Source of the DNA: Chloroflexota bacterium
GTDB taxonomy: Bacteria > Chloroflexota > Anaerolineae > Aggregatilineales > Aggregatilineaceae
NCBI GenBank assembly: GCA_012729765.1
Contig: JAAYCM010000033.1
Span: 1 to 64,000, forward strand
Length of the DNA stretch: 64,000 bases
Direction of reading: 5' to 3'
The stretch's first letter is position 1. The number at the start of each line of letters is the position of its first letter. The notes beneath the pieces are model-generated. The model did not search any database. It saw only the letters and a program-made list of their open reading frames with translations, and had not been told where the DNA came from. A program made the translations under genes and the position numbers. Positions 7,648 through 20,825 of the stretch are shown here, one piece after another.

Positions 7648-9963
7648 ATGACCGCACTATCGACCCGTCCGAATCCGCAGCAGTACCAGCCCTTACTCGA
7701 TCTGCTGCACGACGGATATCTGATCACCGATCTTGACCTGGTCGTCCAGGCCGCCAATCCGGCTGCGGCGCGTCTGCTCCAGGTTGAGCCGGACGCGCTC
7801 GTCGGCCACTCCCTGGACACATTTGTTGCCGAAGAAGACCAACCCGCCTTCGAAGCGCTGGCGGCCCGCCTGCTTGATCAGCCTGGCCCGGATGAAGTCG
7901 TGCTCTGCTTCAGGGCCAATGGGCGGGCGGCGCCCCCTGCCGGGGTGCGGGCAGCCGTCATACGCGGCGATTCGGGCGAGCCGGTCGCGCTGCACTGGCT
8001 GCTGCACGCGCTGACCGACACGTCTCACGCCACAATTTCCGATCACGAGCGCCGCCTGCAGGGCGTTTTAGGGGCGCTGCCGGTTGGGGTTTTCATCAGT
8101 GACGCCGAGGGCCGCCTGTTGGAGATCAATGAGCAGGCAAAAACGATCTGGGGTGGCAGCACACCGGTCGAAAGCTGGGCCGAATACGGGCAGTATAAGG
8201 GCTGGCGTCCCGATGGCACCCCGATTACGCCTGAGGATTGGGCGATGGCGCGCGCGCTGCGACTGGGCGAGCACAGCACGGAAGAAGTGATTGAGATCGA
8301 GCGCTTCGACGGCACACGTGGCACTATTCTGAATTCTGCCGCGCCGCTCTACGATGCCGATGGCCGTATCATCGGGGCCGTGGCCGCCCTGCAAGACATC
8401 AGCGAGCTGGCGCGGCTGGCGCAAGAGAGCGACCGGCTGCGGGCGCTGCTTACCAGCGTCGCCGACGAAGTCTGGTTCTGCAATCGAGCCGGGCAAATCT
8501 CGCTGGCAAACACAGCGGCGATCCTGACGCTGGGGCTGGATGAAACGATCGAGCCCTTCACACCCCTGCCGGATATTCTCTCGAAGCTGGAAACTTTCGA
8601 CGCCAGCGGCCAGCCGCGCCCGCCGGAAGAAACCCCGCTGCTGCGGGCACTGCAGGGCGCAGTGATCAGGAACCAGGAAGAGATCGCGCGCCACTTGAAA
8701 ACCGGCGAGCTGCGCCACCGGCAGTACAGCGCCGCGCCGATCAGGAACGAGGCCGGCGAGATCACGGGCGCGGTCGCTGTCGTGCGCGATATCACCGAGA
8801 TCAAGCAGATCCAGGCCCAGGAGCGCGAGCAGCGGATACTCTCTGAGGCGCTGCGCGACACAGCGAGCGCCCTCAACAGCACGCTCGACCTTTCCGAGGT
8901 GCTGGACCGTATCCTGCTCAATATCGAGCATGTGGTGCCGCACGATGCCGCCGATATCATGCTGATTGAAGGCGGTACCGCTCAGATCGTGCGCAGTCGG
9001 GGTTACAGCCTGGAAGATTTTCCCGGCGCGGTATCCCCACTATTCGAGATTGAGCAGACACGCAGCCTCAAACAGGTCATCGACAGCGGCCAACCGCTCG
9101 TGATTCCCGACGTGAACGAGTATGAGGGCTGGATCACCCTGCCGCCCACCGACTGGATTCGCGCCTATACCACTGTGCCGATTCAGCTTCACGAAGAGAT
9201 TATCGGCTTCCTGAATCTGTTGAGCGCTACACCCGGCTTTTTCACACCGGTGCATGCTGATCGCTTGCAGACCTTTGGGCAGCAGGCGGCCATTGCGATC
9301 CAGAATGCGCGCCTGTTCGCCCAGGCCCAGGAACTGGCCGCCATCGAAGAACGCCAGCGCCTTGCCCGCGATCTGCATGACGCCGTCACCCAAACGCTGT
9401 TCTCGGCCAGCATCATGGCTGAGGCCGTCGCGCGCCAGAATCCAAATCTGCCGCCCAAGACCCAGGCGCGCCTGAGCGAGCTGCGCGATCTGACCCAGGG
9501 CGCGCTGGCCGAGATGCGTGCGCTGCTGCTGGAGCTGCGCCCCACCTCGCTGCATGAGATCGAGCTGCCGGAGCTGTTCACCCAGCTTGTCAACGCCGCC
9601 AAGAGCCGCAAGCGCATGAGCATGATCGTCGAAGTAGCCGAGGGCATTGAGCTGCCGCCCGAAGTCAAGGTGGCCCTCTATCGCATCGCGCAGGAAGCTC
9701 TGAACAACGTCACCAAGCACGCCCGCGCGTCGGAAGCCAGCATTCGCCTGCACAGCAAGGGCAGCGACCAGGTCGAGCTGACAATTGCGGACAACGGCAA
9801 CGGCTTCGATCCCCGGCGCATCACCTCGACCAGCATGGGCCTGAAGATCATGCGCGAGCGGGCGCAAACAGTGAATGCCTCGCTGGCGATCACGTCGCAG
9901 CCAGGCGAGGGCACCCAGGTGATCATCACCTGGCCGGCCCGCGCACCCCACAGCCGGGCCTGA
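7648..9963 (+). CDS. PAS-PAS-PAS-GAF sensor histidine kinase, NarL/LiaS type (HisKA_3)
   Basis: A 771-aa soluble kinase without membrane helices. Three PAS-like domains occupy roughly residues 10-115, 130-250 and 260-385. A GAF domain lies near 395-560, followed by the HisKA_3 dimerisation helix (EERQRLARDLHDAVTQTLFS; the phospho-acceptor is the His of DLHD) and a HATPase_c domain (YRIAQEALNNVTKHA, ADNGNGFD). It senses a cytoplasmic signal and should phosphorylate a NarL/LuxR-type regulator, but none is adjacent, so it is an orphan here. The ATG at 7648 was preferred to 7633 because AGGA lies 5 nt before it. Its GAF block is closely similar to those of the kinases at 54967 and 29177. Confidence 0.9.
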   Translation: MTALSTRPNPQQYQPLLDLLHDGYLITDLDLVVQAANPAAARLLQVEPDALVGHSLDTFVAEEDQPAFEALAARLLDQPGPDEVVLCFRANGRAAPPAGVRAAVIRGDSGEPVALHWLLHALTDTSHATISDHERRLQGVLGALPVGVFISDAEGRLLEINEQAKTIWGGSTPVESWAEYGQYKGWRPDGTPITPEDWAMARALRLGEHSTEEVIEIERFDGTRGTILNSAAPLYDADGRIIGAVAALQDISELARLAQESDRLRALLTSVADEVWFCNRAGQISLANTAAILTLGLDETIEPFTPLPDILSKLETFDASGQPRPPEETPLLRALQGAVIRNQEEIARHLKTGELRHRQYSAAPIRNEAGEITGAVAVVRDITEIKQIQAQEREQRILSEALRDTASALNSTLDLSEVLDRILLNIEHVVPHDAADIMLIEGGTAQIVRSRGYSLEDFPGAVSPLFEIEQTRSLKQVIDSGQPLVIPDVNEYEGWITLPPTDWIRAYTTVPIQLHEEIIGFLNLLSATPGFFTPVHADRLQTFGQQAAIAIQNARLFAQAQELAAIEERQRLARDLHDAVTQTLFSASIMAEAVARQNPNLPPKTQARLSELRDLTQGALAEMRALLLELRPTSLHEIELPELFTQLVNAAKSRKRMSMIVEVAEGIELPPEVKVALYRIAQEALNNVTKHARASEASIRLHSKGSDQVELTIADNGNGFDPRRITSTSMGLKIMRERAQTVNASLAITSQPGEGTQVIITWPARAPHSRA

Positions 9964-10037
9964 ACATCGGCGCGGCGGCCTCACCTCAACCGAATACAGC
10001 TTCCGCGGCGAGCATGTTCTCGCCACCCATGCCACGT

Positions 10038-10046
10038 TGCTATAAT
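10038..10046 (+). promoter_or_regulatory. Extended -10 promoter for sucAB
   Basis: TGCTATAAT combines a perfect -10 hexamer (TATAAT, 10041-10046) with the extended TGN motif. It lies 114 bp upstream of the sucA start. The -35 region is poor (TTCTCG-like), as is common for extended -10 promoters. Confidence 0.6.
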
Positions 10047-10159
10047 CCCTATAAGCACGCCGCCAGGGCGGGGATTGGCTAGCCTGGTGCGCGCCATCCA
10101 TATTTCAGCACGCCGCGCAGTGGCATGCGCTCAGACAAACTAAATGGACGAGGTTTGCC

Positions 10160-12964
10160 TTGAACTTCTGGCGAGATTTTCATGGTCCCAATGCTGGCTA
10201 CATCCTGGAGCTTTACGACCGCTACCGTCAGAATCCAGACGCCGTAGACCCGGAGACACGCGCCTTTTTTGAAGCCTGGTCGCCGCCCGGCAACGGTCAT
10301 CGCGCGCCCGATGCGGTCAGCGCCGCCCCTGCCGCCGATCTGCAAGCGGTGGTGTGCGTCGTCAACCTGGCGCAGAACATCCGCGATCTGGGCCACCTGG
10401 CCGCCCAGCTCGATCCGCTGGGCAGCGCGCCGCCCGGCGATCCGGACCTGGAGCTGGAAACCTATGGCCTGACCGAAGAGGCGCTGCGCCAACTGCCCGC
10501 CAGCCTGATCGGTGGCCCGGTAGGAGCGCAGGCATCGGACGCGCTCGAAGCGGTGCGCGCCCTGCGTGCGATCTATTCCGCGACAACCGGCTACGATTAT
10601 GAGCATGTACGCATCCCCGAAGAGCGCGAGTGGCTGCGCGACGCGATTGAGACGGGTCACTTTCGCCCGCCGAACCAGCCGATTGACGGGCTGGCGCTGC
10701 TGGAACGGCTGACCCAGGTCGAAGCGTTCGAGAGCTTTCTGCACCGTATCTTCCCCGGCAAGCACCGCTTCTCGATCGAGGGGCTGGACATGATGGTCCC
10801 CATGCTGGACGAGATCATCTGCGGCGCAGCCGACAGCGGCACACGGAGCGTGTTATTCGGCATGGCGCACCGGGGCCGCCTGAATATATTGGCGCACGTG
10901 CTGCAAAAGCCTTATGCGCAAATCCTGGCCGAGTTCAAGGACCCGGTCCAGCGGCGTATTTTCCGCGATGACCTGGGCTGGACCGGCGACGTGAAGTATC
11001 ACAAAGGTGCCTACTGGGCGGCAGCCGGCGAGAATTACTGCGATGTCGCCATCACGATGCCGCCCAACCCCAGCCATCTCGAAGCGGTCAACGCCGTGCT
11101 CGAAGGCATGGCGCGCGCTGCGGGCACATTCGTCGATGAGCCGGGGACGCCGCGCTTCGATCCGACTGTGACGCTGCCAATCCTCATTCACGGCGACGCA
11201 GCCTTCCCCGGCCAGGGCATCGTGGCCGAGACGCTCAACCTCGCGCGGCTGCCTGGCTATTGGACCGGCGGCACGATTCATATCATCGCCGACAACCAGC
11301 TCGGCTATACCACCCTGCCCCAGGACGCACGCAGCACCCACTATGCCGCCACGCTGGCCGAGGGCTTCAAAATCCCGATTATGCACGTGAACGCCGACGA
11401 TCCCGAAGCGTGTATCGAAGTGGCCCGACTGGCGTTTGCCTATCGAGAGCGCTTCCATAAGGACTTCGTGATCAACCTGATCGGCTACCGGCGTTACGGC
11501 CACAACGAGGGCGACGAGCCGAGCTTCACCCAGCCGCAGATGTACGAGATCATCCGCCAGCACCCGACCGTGCGCGAGCGGTGGGCGCAGCGTTTGAGCG
11601 AGCGCGGTGCTGTTGAGCCGGGCCGCGCCGAGGCGCTGCTGCAAACGCGCATGGACCAGCTTCAGGCCGAACTGGAATCGCTCGATCCCGAAAAAGACCT
11701 GGACGAGGCCCCGCCCGAAGTCGCACCGCCCGGCACCGCCCGCCGTGTGAAAACCGGTGTGCCGATCAAGCAGCTTCAGGCGCTCCACGAGGCCCTGCTG
11801 ACCGTGCCCGACGGCTTCAGCCTGCATCCCAAGCTCAGGCGCGTGGTAGACCGCCGCCGCGAGGCGCTGGCCGACGCCAACAGCCGGGGCGTCGAGTGGG
11901 CCACTGCTGAAGAATTGGCGCTGGCGACGATCCTGGCCGACGGCATCGCGATCCGCATGACCGGCGAAGACACCCAGCGCGGTACCTTCAACCAGCGGCA
12001 TGCCGTCTTTCACGATGCCAATACGGGCGAGATGTTTACCCCGCTGGCCGCGATCCCACAGGCTCGCGCCGCCTTCGAGATCATCAACAGCCCGCTCAGC
12101 GAAGCCGCCGTGCTCGGTTATGAATATGGCTACAACATCCAGGCCCCCGACCGCCTGGTGATCTGGGAAGCGCAGTATGGCGACTTCATCAACAGCGCGC
12201 AGGTGATCGTGGACGAGTTCATCAGCTCGGCGCGCGCCAAGTGGGGCCAGACTCCCTCGCTGGTGCTGCTGCTGCCGCACGGCTACGAGGGCGCCGGGCC
12301 GGATCATTCCAGCGCGCGGCTGGAGCGCTTTTTGCTGCTGACCGCCGAAAACAATATGCGCGTCGCCAACTGCACCACCGCCGCGCAGTACTTCCACCTG
12401 CTGCGCCGCCAGGCCCTGCTGCTAAAGACCGACCCGCTGCCGCTGGTGATCATGACGCCTAAGAGCCTGCTGCGTCACCCGATGGTCGCCTCGTCGCTGC
12501 GCGATCTGGCCGACGGGCACTGGCAGCCGGTGATCGACGATGCCCAGGCGCGCGAGCGGGCCGAAGAAATCCGGCGGCTGTTCGTGTGCAGCGGCAAGAT
12601 TTACGTCGATCTGGAAACCGGCGACGACCGCGCGCAGCACCCGGAGATCGCGATCGTGCGAATCGAGCAGCTCAGCCCCTTCCCGGCGGACGATCTCGCG
12701 CCGGTGCTGGACGCCTATCCCAACCTGGAAGAGGTCGTGTGGGTGCAGGAAGAGCCGGAGAATATGGGGGCGTGGCAGTATGTCGCGCCGCGCCTGCACG
12801 CGCTGATCGCGGGGCGCTGGCCGCTGCGCTACGTGGGCCGCGCGCCGAGTTCCAGCCCGGCAGAAGGCTCAGCCGCGTGGCACACCGCCAACCAGGCCAC
12901 GCTGCTCCGGCAGGCGTATGATCGCGGACCGGACGAGATCGCGGACGATTTCATCATTAGCTAA
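10160..12964 (+). CDS. sucA: 2-oxoglutarate dehydrogenase E1 component
   Basis: A 934-aa thiamine-diphosphate enzyme of the TCA cycle; it decarboxylates 2-oxoglutarate and transfers the succinyl group to lipoyl-E2. The N-terminus carries the E1o-specific stretch ([16 protein letters not shown]). The catalytic part shows [33 protein letters not shown] and DNQLGYTT (ThDP/Mg region), then [12 protein letters not shown] and the E1o C-terminal domain ([29 protein letters not shown]). The length matches the family. It is followed after 17 bp by sucB with the same strand and spacing typical of an operon. The E3 gene is not adjacent; the reductase at 50455 is a candidate. Confidence 0.96.
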   Translation: MNFWRDFHGPNAGYILELYDRYRQNPDAVDPETRAFFEAWSPPGNGHRAPDAVSAAPAADLQAVVCVVNLAQNIRDLGHLAAQLDPLGSAPPGDPDLELETYGLTEEALRQLPASLIGGPVGAQASDALEAVRALRAIYSATTGYDYEHVRIPEEREWLRDAIETGHFRPPNQPIDGLALLERLTQVEAFESFLHRIFPGKHRFSIEGLDMMVPMLDEIICGAADSGTRSVLFGMAHRGRLNILAHVLQKPYAQILAEFKDPVQRRIFRDDLGWTGDVKYHKGAYWAAAGENYCDVAITMPPNPSHLEAVNAVLEGMARAAGTFVDEPGTPRFDPTVTLPILIHGDAAFPGQGIVAETLNLARLPGYWTGGTIHIIADNQLGYTTLPQDARSTHYAATLAEGFKIPIMHVNADDPEACIEVARLAFAYRERFHKDFVINLIGYRRYGHNEGDEPSFTQPQMYEIIRQHPTVRERWAQRLSERGAVEPGRAEALLQTRMDQLQAELESLDPEKDLDEAPPEVAPPGTARRVKTGVPIKQLQALHEALLTVPDGFSLHPKLRRVVDRRREALADANSRGVEWATAEELALATILADGIAIRMTGEDTQRGTFNQRHAVFHDANTGEMFTPLAAIPQARAAFEIINSPLSEAAVLGYEYGYNIQAPDRLVIWEAQYGDFINSAQVIVDEFISSARAKWGQTPSLVLLLPHGYEGAGPDHSSARLERFLLLTAENNMRVANCTTAAQYFHLLRRQALLLKTDPLPLVIMTPKSLLRHPMVASSLRDLADGHWQPVIDDAQARERAEEIRRLFVCSGKIYVDLETGDDRAQHPEIAIVRIEQLSPFPADDLAPVLDAYPNLEEVVWVQEEPENMGAWQYVAPRLHALIAGRWPLRYVGRAPSSSPAEGSAAWHTANQATLLRQAYDRGPDEIADDFIIS

Positions 12965-12981
12965 GGGGAAGACAAGACGAT

Positions 12982-14265
12982 ATGGCGACTGAGATTAAAG
13001 TGCCGGACCTGGGCGAGTCGATTGTCGAAGCGACCGTAGCGGAATGGCTCAAGCAGGAAGGCGACGCGGTCCAGGTGGGCGAGACGCTGCTGGTGCTCGA
13101 AACCGACAAGGTCGATCTCGACGTGGGCGCGGAGATAAGCGGCGTGCTGGCACGTGTCATGCGCGGGCCGGGCGAGGATGTGCAGGTCGGGGACGTGCTG
13201 GGCGTGATCGAGGAATCCGCCGGGGCCGCCCCATCGAAACCTGCTGCCCAGCCAGAGTCGCAGGCGCAGCCGCCCGCCGAAAAGCCCGCTCCCGCTACTG
13301 CCCCGGCTGAATCCGGCACGCAGCAGGCCGAAGCCGCGCCCGCCCCCGCCAAAGAGAAGGTAACACCGGTCGCGCGGCGCATGGCCGAGGAGCACGGTAT
13401 CGATCCAGCCCAGGTCCAGCCGTCTGAGCCGCATGGCCGCGTGACCAAAGAAGATGTCGAGCGGCACCTGGCCCGGCGCGGCGATCAGCCGCAGGCCGCC
13501 CCCGCCCAACGCGAAGCGCCGCCCCCCGCGAAGCCTGCCCCCCAGCCCGCTGGAGATGGCCGCCGCGAGGAGCGAGTCCGCATGTCGCGCCGCCGCCGCA
13601 CGATCGCCGAGCGGCTGGTCGAGGCGCAGCGTACCACCGCGATGCTGACCACCTTCAACGAGGTGGACATGAGCAGCGTCATGGCCCTGCGCACGCGGCA
13701 CAAATCGAGCTTCGAGGAACGGCACGGCACCGGCCTGGGGATCGCGTCATTCTTCGTCAAGGCGGCGGTCGGCGCGCTCAAAGCCTTCCCAGAAGTGAAT
13801 GCCGAGATCGATGAGCAGACCAACGAGATCGTGCTGAAGCACTACTACGACATCGGCGTGGCGATTGGCGCGCCGGATGGGCTGGTCGTGCCCGTGATCC
13901 GCAACGCCGACCGGCTATCGTTTGCCGCCATCGAGCAGGCGATCAAAGACTTTGCCCAGCGCGCGACCGATGGCACCCTCACCCTCGAAGACCTGCGCGG
14001 CGGCACGTTCACGATCACCAACGGCGGCGTATTCGGTTCGCTGCTCAGCACGCCGATCCTCAACCCGCCCCAGGTCGGCATCCTGGGCCTGCACCGCATC
14101 GAGCAGCGCCCGATTGCGCTGAACGGCGAGGTGGTGATTCATCCCATGATGTACGTCGCGCTCAGCTACGATCACCGCATCATCGACGGGCGCGAGGCGG
14201 TGCAGTTTCTCGTACGGATCAAGCAGTTGATCGAAGACCCGGAAGTGATGCTGCTCGAAGGTTAG
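12982..14265 (+). CDS. sucB: Dihydrolipoyllysine-residue succinyltransferase (2-oxoglutarate dehydrogenase E2)
   Basis: A 427-aa acyltransferase. Residues 1-75 form one lipoyl domain with the modified Lys in [11 protein letters not shown] Pro/Ala/Glu-rich linker follows (about 80-125), then the peripheral subunit-binding domain ([20 protein letters not shown] ... GRVTKEDV), a second Pro/Ala linker, and the catalytic domain (about 195-427) with the active-site motif SYDHRIIDG. The order lipoyl-PSBD-catalytic is standard. It sits immediately after sucA. The downstream inverted repeat at 14293-14323 probably ends the transcript. Confidence 0.95.
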   Translation: MATEIKVPDLGESIVEATVAEWLKQEGDAVQVGETLLVLETDKVDLDVGAEISGVLARVMRGPGEDVQVGDVLGVIEESAGAAPSKPAAQPESQAQPPAEKPAPATAPAESGTQQAEAAPAPAKEKVTPVARRMAEEHGIDPAQVQPSEPHGRVTKEDVERHLARRGDQPQAAPAQREAPPPAKPAPQPAGDGRREERVRMSRRRRTIAERLVEAQRTTAMLTTFNEVDMSSVMALRTRHKSSFEERHGTGLGIASFFVKAAVGALKAFPEVNAEIDEQTNEIVLKHYYDIGVAIGAPDGLVVPVIRNADRLSFAAIEQAIKDFAQRATDGTLTLEDLRGGTFTITNGGVFGSLLSTPILNPPQVGILGLHRIEQRPIALNGEVVIHPMMYVALSYDHRIIDGREAVQFLVRIKQLIEDPEVMLLEG

Positions 14266-14292
14266 CCGGTCCGCAGCGCCCTTGCTGCCATA

Positions 14293-14323
14293 GTGGGGCA
14301 GGCCGATTGTGGGTCTGCCCCAC
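14293..14323. terminator. Bidirectional stem-loop between sucB and hemL
   Basis: Perfect 9-bp arms GTGGGGCAG (14293-14301) and CTGCCCCAC (14315-14323) with a 13-nt loop lie in the 76-bp gap between two convergent genes. There is no long T-run on either side, so it is a probable but not classical intrinsic terminator for sucAB and the heme operon. Confidence 0.6.
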
Positions 14324-14341
14324 GCCCCGGATTGGTGATCG

Positions 14342-15634
<1,293 letters not shown>

Positions 15635-15647
15635 CTCTTCTCCCCCA

Positions 15648-17075
15648 TCACGATCCCATGCGGGCCGGTTCGGCCTGCCGCAGATAGTCGATCACGGCTT
15701 GCGCGGTCGCCTGCCCCTGCTTGATGCAGTCCGGAATCCCGACCCCGCGAAACGCGCTGCCGGTGAGATACAGACCGGGCGGGCAGAGCGCTTCCATCCG
15801 GTCCACGCGCTGCAAATGGCCGACCTCGTACTGCGGGTTGCCCCTGTGCCAGCGGAACACACGCGCCAGCAGCGGCTCGGCGCGGATGCCCATGATCTGC
15901 CGCAGTTCGTCGCGCACCAGCCCGATCAGCGCGGCGTCGTCCAGATCGACCAGATCCTCGCGGCGCGGACCGCCCACGAAGGCGCGCAGCAGCACGCTCC
16001 CCGGTGCGGCCCGGTGGGTGAACTTGCTGCTGGTCCAGGTGCAGGCCAGCAGGCGCGTTGGCTCGCTGCGCGGCACGACGAATCCGAAGCCGTCCAGCGG
16101 GTGATCGAACGTCGCGGCATCGTAGCCAAGCGAAACAGTCGCGGTCGAGACGTAGCGCACCGCATCCAGCATCCCGGCCAGTTCCGCGCTCTGATCGCGC
16201 AGCAGATCGGCGCTGACATAGGCCGGGGTCGCCAGGATCAGCGCGTCGGCGTGCAGGGACGTGTCATCGTCCAATGTCAGGGCATAACCATCCCCGGCGC
16301 GTTCCAGCCCGGTTACACTGCGCCCGGCCTTGATCGTGCCCGTGAACGCGTCCGCCAGCGCATCGATCAGTGCTTGCAGCCCGCCGCGCAGCGTCATGAA
16401 GACGGATGTCTTACCCGCGCCGTTGCGGCTGTGAGCCGCCGCCGCTTTGCGCGCCGCGATCATGCCGCGTACCAGGCTGCCATACTTGCGCTCAGTTTCG
16501 ATGAAGCGCGGGAAGGTCGCCTGCAAGCTGAGCGTTTCGGCATCCGACACATGAATCCCGGCCATCATCGGCTCGGCCAGCACGTCGAGCGCCTCGCGCC
16601 CCAGCCGCCGCCGGATGAAGTCGGCCAGGCTCTCGTCGGAGTCGTCCTGGCGCGGCCTGATGAACAGGTCCATGCCCATCCGGAGCTTGCCCGGCCACGA
16701 GATCAGATTCGACGTGGCGAACGGCAAAAAGCGCGTGGGGATGATCAGCATCACGCCGTCGGGCATCTTGCGCAGCTTGCCCTTGCGCCAGACATACACC
16801 CCGCGCCGGGCGTCGTTGGTGCCCACCAACTGATCGTCCAGGCCCAGCTCGCGGCAGAGCTGGAGCGCCCACGGCTTCTGCGTGATGAACGAGTCCGGCC
16901 CGCCTTCGATCACAAACCCGTCCGGCGTATCGGTCATGATCTTGCCGCCCAGGCGTGCGCCGCGCTCGACCAGCGTGATCGCCAGATCGAGGCCCTGCGC
17001 CGCCGCCGATTTTTGAGCATAGTAGGCGGCGGCCAGCCCGGTAATACCCCCGCCGACAATCACGAGGTGCTTCAT
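15648..17075 (-). CDS. hemY: FAD-dependent protoporphyrinogen/coproporphyrinogen III oxidase
   Basis: A 475-aa flavoprotein with an N-terminal FAD-binding motif ([15 protein letters not shown]) and the HemY pattern [29 protein letters not shown] central [12 protein letters not shown]-type segment and a C-terminal FAD loop ([19 protein letters not shown]) complete it. In the protoporphyrin route it makes protoporphyrin IX. In the coproporphyrin route (CgoX) it makes coproporphyrin III; the ferrochelatase next to it resembles the coproporphyrin type, so CgoX activity is quite possible. Its ATG overlaps the hemH stop (ATGA), indicating coupling. Confidence 0.92.
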   Translation of the reverse strand: MKHLVIVGGGITGLAAAYYAQKSAAAQGLDLAITLVERGARLGGKIMTDTPDGFVIEGGPDSFITQKPWALQLCRELGLDDQLVGTNDARRGVYVWRKGKLRKMPDGVMLIIPTRFLPFATSNLISWPGKLRMGMDLFIRPRQDDSDESLADFIRRRLGREALDVLAEPMMAGIHVSDAETLSLQATFPRFIETERKYGSLVRGMIAARKAAAAHSRNGAGKTSVFMTLRGGLQALIDALADAFTGTIKAGRSVTGLERAGDGYALTLDDDTSLHADALILATPAYVSADLLRDQSAELAGMLDAVRYVSTATVSLGYDAATFDHPLDGFGFVVPRSEPTRLLACTWTSSKFTHRAAPGSVLLRAFVGGPRREDLVDLDDAALIGLVRDELRQIMGIRAEPLLARVFRWHRGNPQYEVGHLQRVDRMEALCPPGLYLTGSAFRGVGIPDCIKQGQATAQAVIDYLRQAEPARMGS

Positions 17076-18007
17076 ACAAACTCCTCTTCATAGCGTCGCC
17101 CGACCAGATCGGCCAGCGCCGCGACATATAACGGATCATCATTGAGCGACGGCACGCGCTCCAGCCGCACCCCGGCTTCCTCAGCGACCTGTCTGGCCTG
17201 GATGTCGATATCGAACAGAATCTCGACATGGTCGGAGACGAAGCCGATCGGCACGGAGAGCAGATTCCTGTGGCCCTGCTGCGCCAGGTCCAGCACGAAA
17301 TCCTGAAGCTGCGGGCCGAGCCAGGGTTCCGGGCTGCGTCCCGCGCTCTGGTACGAGAAGCGCCAGCGCGCGTCGGGCAGCCCTGCCGCCTGCGCGATCA
17401 GCGCCGCCGACTCGCGAAGCTGTGCGTCATACGGATCGCCCTCGGCCAGGATGCGCACCGGCAGGCTGTGGGCGCTGAAGATCACCAGCGTGTCGGCGGG
17501 CATCTCCGCCAGCCCACGCTGCACGCGTTCGGCCAACGCCTGGATATAGAGCGGGTGATCGTGGTAGCTGGTGATCGGCGCGTAACGGAAGGCGTCCGGT
17601 CGACCGGCCAGCGCTTCGTCGAGCAGTTGGAAATATTTGGCGATGCTCATGCTCGAATAGTGCGGCGCGAGAACCAGCGCGACCGCCTGCCGGATTCCGT
17701 CCGCGATCATCTCGTCAACGGCCTGCACGATGCGCGGGGTCCAGTGGCGCATCCCGATATATGTCTTGTAGTGCACGCCGGGCGGCGCGTCGGCATTCAA
17801 TTTGGCCTCGACCGCCGCCGCCTGCTGCCGGGTCAGGTTGAGCAGGGGCGATTTGCCGCCGATCTGGCGATAGTTCTCGGTGATTTCCGCGATCAGCTCC
17901 GGCGAGGTGGCCCGCCCATGCCGGATGTCCAGCAGGTATTCGGGGATGTCGTCCAGTGAATCCGGCCCGCCATAGGCCATCAGCAGCACGCCAATTGTCT
18001 CCGTCAT
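17072..18007 (-). CDS. hemH: Ferrochelatase (coproporphyrin-type-like)
   Basis: A 311-aa protein from the ATG at 18007 ([17 protein letters not shown]). A GGGAGAAAGA ribosome site precedes it, and the ATG overlaps the hemE stop as ATGA; a longer frame upstream is only the shadow of hemE. Signatures are the iron-ligand region [21 protein letters not shown], and [17 protein letters not shown] with the conserved acidic residues. From memory, the sequence tracks the Bacillus-type CpfC more than the proteobacterial enzyme (MAYG, YIGM, LAPHYSS). It inserts Fe2+ into copro- or protoporphyrin. Confidence 0.93.
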   Translation of the reverse strand: MTETIGVLLMAYGGPDSLDDIPEYLLDIRHGRATSPELIAEITENYRQIGGKSPLLNLTRQQAAAVEAKLNADAPPGVHYKTYIGMRHWTPRIVQAVDEMIADGIRQAVALVLAPHYSSMSIAKYFQLLDEALAGRPDAFRYAPITSYHDHPLYIQALAERVQRGLAEMPADTLVIFSAHSLPVRILAEGDPYDAQLRESAALIAQAAGLPDARWRFSYQSAGRSPEPWLGPQLQDFVLDLAQQGHRNLLSVPIGFVSDHVEILFDIDIQARQVAEEAGVRLERVPSLNDDPLYVAALADLVGRRYEEEFV

Positions 18008-19050
18008 CCGTCTTTCTCCCTGTTTGCGCTGCGCTCGTGAACATACTCCGCCAGTCGCTTGACGTTTTCCACCGGCGTGTGCGGCAGGATGCCATGCCCC
18101 AGGTTGAAGATATGGCCGGGGCGACCGCCTACCCGCCGCAGAATATCGTCGGCGCGGCGCTCGACTTCCGCCCAGGGGCCAAACAGCGCCACCGGGTCGA
18201 GATTGCCCTGCACGGCGACGCCCGCGCCCAACTGCGCCCAGGCGTGATCGATCCCGATCCGCCAATCCACGCCGATCACGTCCGCGCCGGTTTCGGGCAG
18301 CAGCGGCAGCATCCCGTTCAGATCGGTGCCGAAGTAGATCACCGGCACGCCGGTGCTCTGCGCTGCCGCGACGACACGCTGCGCGTAGGGCAGCACATAT
18401 TCGCGGAAGTCATCCGGCGCGAGCACCCCCGCCCAGCTATCGAACACTTGCAGCGCCTGCGCCCCGGCCCCGGCCTGGGCGACCAGGTAGGACGACACGA
18501 CGGCGGTCAGCTTGTCCATCAGGCGGTGCCACGCGTCCGGCTCGGAGAGCATGAATGACTTGACCTCGACATGATTTTTGGAGCCGCCGCCCTCGATCGC
18601 GTAGCTGGCGAGCGTGAACGGCGCGCCCGAAAACCCGATCAACGGGATACGGTCGCCTAGCTCGCGGCGCACCAGCCGGATCGCTTCCAGTGTATACGGG
18701 GCGTTCTCCTCGGCGCTCGGCGTGCGCAGCGCGTCCACGTCCGCCGGGGACGTGATCGGGTTGTTGATCACCGGCCCTTCGCCCTTCACGAATTCCAGGT
18801 CGAGGCCCATGCCGATCAGTACCGGCAGAATGTCCGCAAATATGATCGCGGCGTCCAGCTCGAAGGCATTGATCGGCTGGAGCGTGATCTCGCAGGCCAG
18901 TTCCGGCGTGCGGATCACGTCGAGCATGCTGTAGCGGGCGCGCACCGCGCGATACTCCGGCATATAGCGCCCGGCCTGGCGCATCAGCCAGATCGGGGTA
19001 GCGTCCACCGGCTCACGGCGGCAGGCGCGCAAAAATCGGCTCTCGGTCAT
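18004..19050 (-). CDS. hemE: Uroporphyrinogen decarboxylase
   Basis: A 348-aa enzyme that removes four carboxyl groups from uroporphyrinogen III to give coproporphyrinogen III. It has the signature [19 protein letters not shown] near the N-terminus. Further on are [34 protein letters not shown] and the C-terminal [16 protein letters not shown]. The ATG at 19050 (MTESRFLRA) gives the usual family N-terminus. An ATG at 19062 or a GTG at 19077, which touches the hemB stop, are alternatives. It overlaps hemH by 4 bp. Confidence 0.95.
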   Translation of the reverse strand: MTESRFLRACRREPVDATPIWLMRQAGRYMPEYRAVRARYSMLDVIRTPELACEITLQPINAFELDAAIIFADILPVLIGMGLDLEFVKGEGPVINNPITSPADVDALRTPSAEENAPYTLEAIRLVRRELGDRIPLIGFSGAPFTLASYAIEGGGSKNHVEVKSFMLSEPDAWHRLMDKLTAVVSSYLVAQAGAGAQALQVFDSWAGVLAPDDFREYVLPYAQRVVAAAQSTGVPVIYFGTDLNGMLPLLPETGADVIGVDWRIGIDHAWAQLGAGVAVQGNLDPVALFGPWAEVERRADDILRRVGGRPGHIFNLGHGILPHTPVENVKRLAEYVHERSANREKDG

Positions 19051-19077
19051 AGTCGGATTCATCCTCGTGGGGTGCAC

Positions 19078-20058
19078 TCAGTCGATCTCGGCCAGCCAGC
19101 GCGCGGCGTCTTTGGCGTGATAGGTCAGGATCATATCCGCACCCGCCCGCCGGATGCCGGTCAGGGTTTCGAGCACGGTCCGGCGCTCGTCCAGCCAGCC
19201 GCGCTCCGCCGCCGCCTTGATCATGCTGTATTCACCGCTAACGTTATAGGCGGCCAGCGGCAGGTCGAAGCGCTCGTGCACGCGCCGGATCACATCGAGA
19301 TAAGGCAGCGCGGGCTTGACCATCAGCATATCCGCGCCCTCGTCCACATCAAGCTGGGCCTCACGCAGTGCCTCGCGCACGTTGGCCGGGTCCATCTGGT
19401 GCGTACGCCGGTCGCCAAACGCGGGCGCGCTCTGGGCGGCATCGCGGAACGGGCCATAGAAGCCGCTGGCGTACTTGACCGCATACGACAGGATGCTGAT
19501 CCCGCTGTGCCCGGCGGAATCCAGCGCCGCGCGGATCGCGCCGACCATGCCATCCAGCATCCCGCTGGGCGCGACCACATCCGCCCCGGCGGCGGCGTGC
19601 GAGACGGCCACCCGCCCCAATATGTCGAGCGTTTCATCGTTCAGAATCTCAGCGTCGCGAATGATCCCGCAGTGCCCGTGATCGGTATACTCGCACAGGC
19701 AGACATCGGTGATCACCAGAATGTCGGGGTTGGCCTGCTTGATCGCGCGCGCGGCCTGCTGCACGATCCCGTTTGGATCGAAATTCTCCACGCCGACCGG
19801 GTCCTTGTGCGCCGGGATACCGAACAGGACCACTGCCGGAATCCCCAGCGCGGCCAGCTCGTCCGTCTCGCGCGCTAACTGATCAATCGACTGCTGGAAC
19901 ACGCCCGGCATCGAGGGAATCTCGCGGCGCACGTTCTCGCCGTGCACGACGAACAGAGGATAGATGAACTGTGCCGGGCTGAGGGTAGTCTCGCGCACCA
20001 GCGCGCGCAAGGTGGGGGTCGCCCGCAAACGGCGCAGGCGCAAGGTGGGAAAGCTCAT
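19078..20058 (-). CDS. hemB: Delta-aminolevulinic acid dehydratase (porphobilinogen synthase)
   Basis: A 326-aa enzyme that condenses two 5-aminolevulinate molecules into porphobilinogen. The three-cysteine zinc site is intact ([14 protein letters not shown]). Both Schiff-base lysine regions are present ([18 protein letters not shown] and [12 protein letters not shown]), as is the allosteric-type segment [16 protein letters not shown]. This is therefore the Zn-dependent form rather than the Mg-only form. Its stop abuts hemE. Its ATG overlaps the end of hemD by 4 bp. Confidence 0.96.
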   Translation of the reverse strand: MSFPTLRLRRLRATPTLRALVRETTLSPAQFIYPLFVVHGENVRREIPSMPGVFQQSIDQLARETDELAALGIPAVVLFGIPAHKDPVGVENFDPNGIVQQAARAIKQANPDILVITDVCLCEYTDHGHCGIIRDAEILNDETLDILGRVAVSHAAAGADVVAPSGMLDGMVGAIRAALDSAGHSGISILSYAVKYASGFYGPFRDAAQSAPAFGDRRTHQMDPANVREALREAQLDVDEGADMLMVKPALPYLDVIRRVHERFDLPLAAYNVSGEYSMIKAAAERGWLDERRTVLETLTGIRRAGADMILTYHAKDAARWLAEID

Positions 20059-20825
20059 CGGATAACATCCTTCTCAAAAGCAAGTGACAGCGCGGTAATC
20101 AGGCCCTCGACGGTATACGGCTCGGCCACGACATGCACCGGCAGCCCACGCGCTCGCGCCGCGTCCGCCGTCACCGGGCCGATGCAGGCGATCAGCGCCG
20201 CGCCAATGGCCGCCGCCGGATCGTCAAACTGCTCGACGAAGTTGTGTACCGTCGAGGAACTGGTAAACGTAAACGCATCGGCGGGCCGGCCCAGCAGCGC
20301 CGGATCGAGCATCGGGCGCACGGTTTCGTAGGCGATTACGGCGTCTACAATCGCACCCGCCGCACGCAGCCGCTCCGCCAGCACCGGGCGCGCCAGATTC
20401 GCCTGCGGCAGCAGCACGCGCCGCACGCCCAGATCGCCCGCCCCGATCAGCGCGTCCGCCAGGGCCTCGGCAACGTGTTCATCGGGCATCAGCGCCGGGG
20501 TGAGTCCGTGAGCTTCCAGCGCACCCGCCGTCGCCGGGCCGATCACCGCGATCTGGGGCCAATGCGTCGGGTGCATATCCAGCGCCGCGATCCGCCCCCA
20601 GACGTGCTCGACCGCGTTGGCGCTGGTCAGTACCAGCCAGACGTAAGCGCTCAGGCGAGTCAGAGCCGCATCCAGCGGGCCGGGATCGGCGGGCGGGCGG
20701 ATTTCGATGGTGGGCAGGATAACCGGCTCGGCTCCCAATGCGCGCAGTTGATTGGCGAACGCCTGCGCCTGGTGCGGCGGGCGCGTGATCACAATCCGTT
20801 TGCCGGCCAGCGGATGCGCGCTCAT
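20055..20825 (-). CDS. hemD: Uroporphyrinogen-III synthase
   Basis: A 256-aa protein with the poorly conserved but recognisable HemD fold. It starts [29 protein letters not shown]; a middle [15 protein letters not shown] segment and a C-terminal [14 protein letters not shown] ... [17 protein letters not shown] follow. It closes and inverts hydroxymethylbilane to uroporphyrinogen III. The identification is strengthened by its position between hemC and hemB with 4-bp overlaps on both sides. Confidence 0.93.
   Translation of the reverse strand: MSAHPLAGKRIVITRPPHQAQAFANQLRALGAEPVILPTIEIRPPADPGPLDAALTRLSAYVWLVLTSANAVEHVWGRIAALDMHPTHWPQIAVIGPATAGALEAHGLTPALMPDEHVAEALADALIGAGDLGVRRVLLPQANLARPVLAERLRAAGAIVDAVIAYETVRPMLDPALLGRPADAFTFTSSSTVHNFVEQFDDPAAAIGAALIACIGPVTADAARARGLPVHVVAEPYTVEGLITALSLAFEKDVIR

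Noticed and set aside
10853-12397. A 514-codon open frame opposite sucA.
   Set aside because: It is an antisense shadow. The plus strand has unmistakable E1 motifs throughout.
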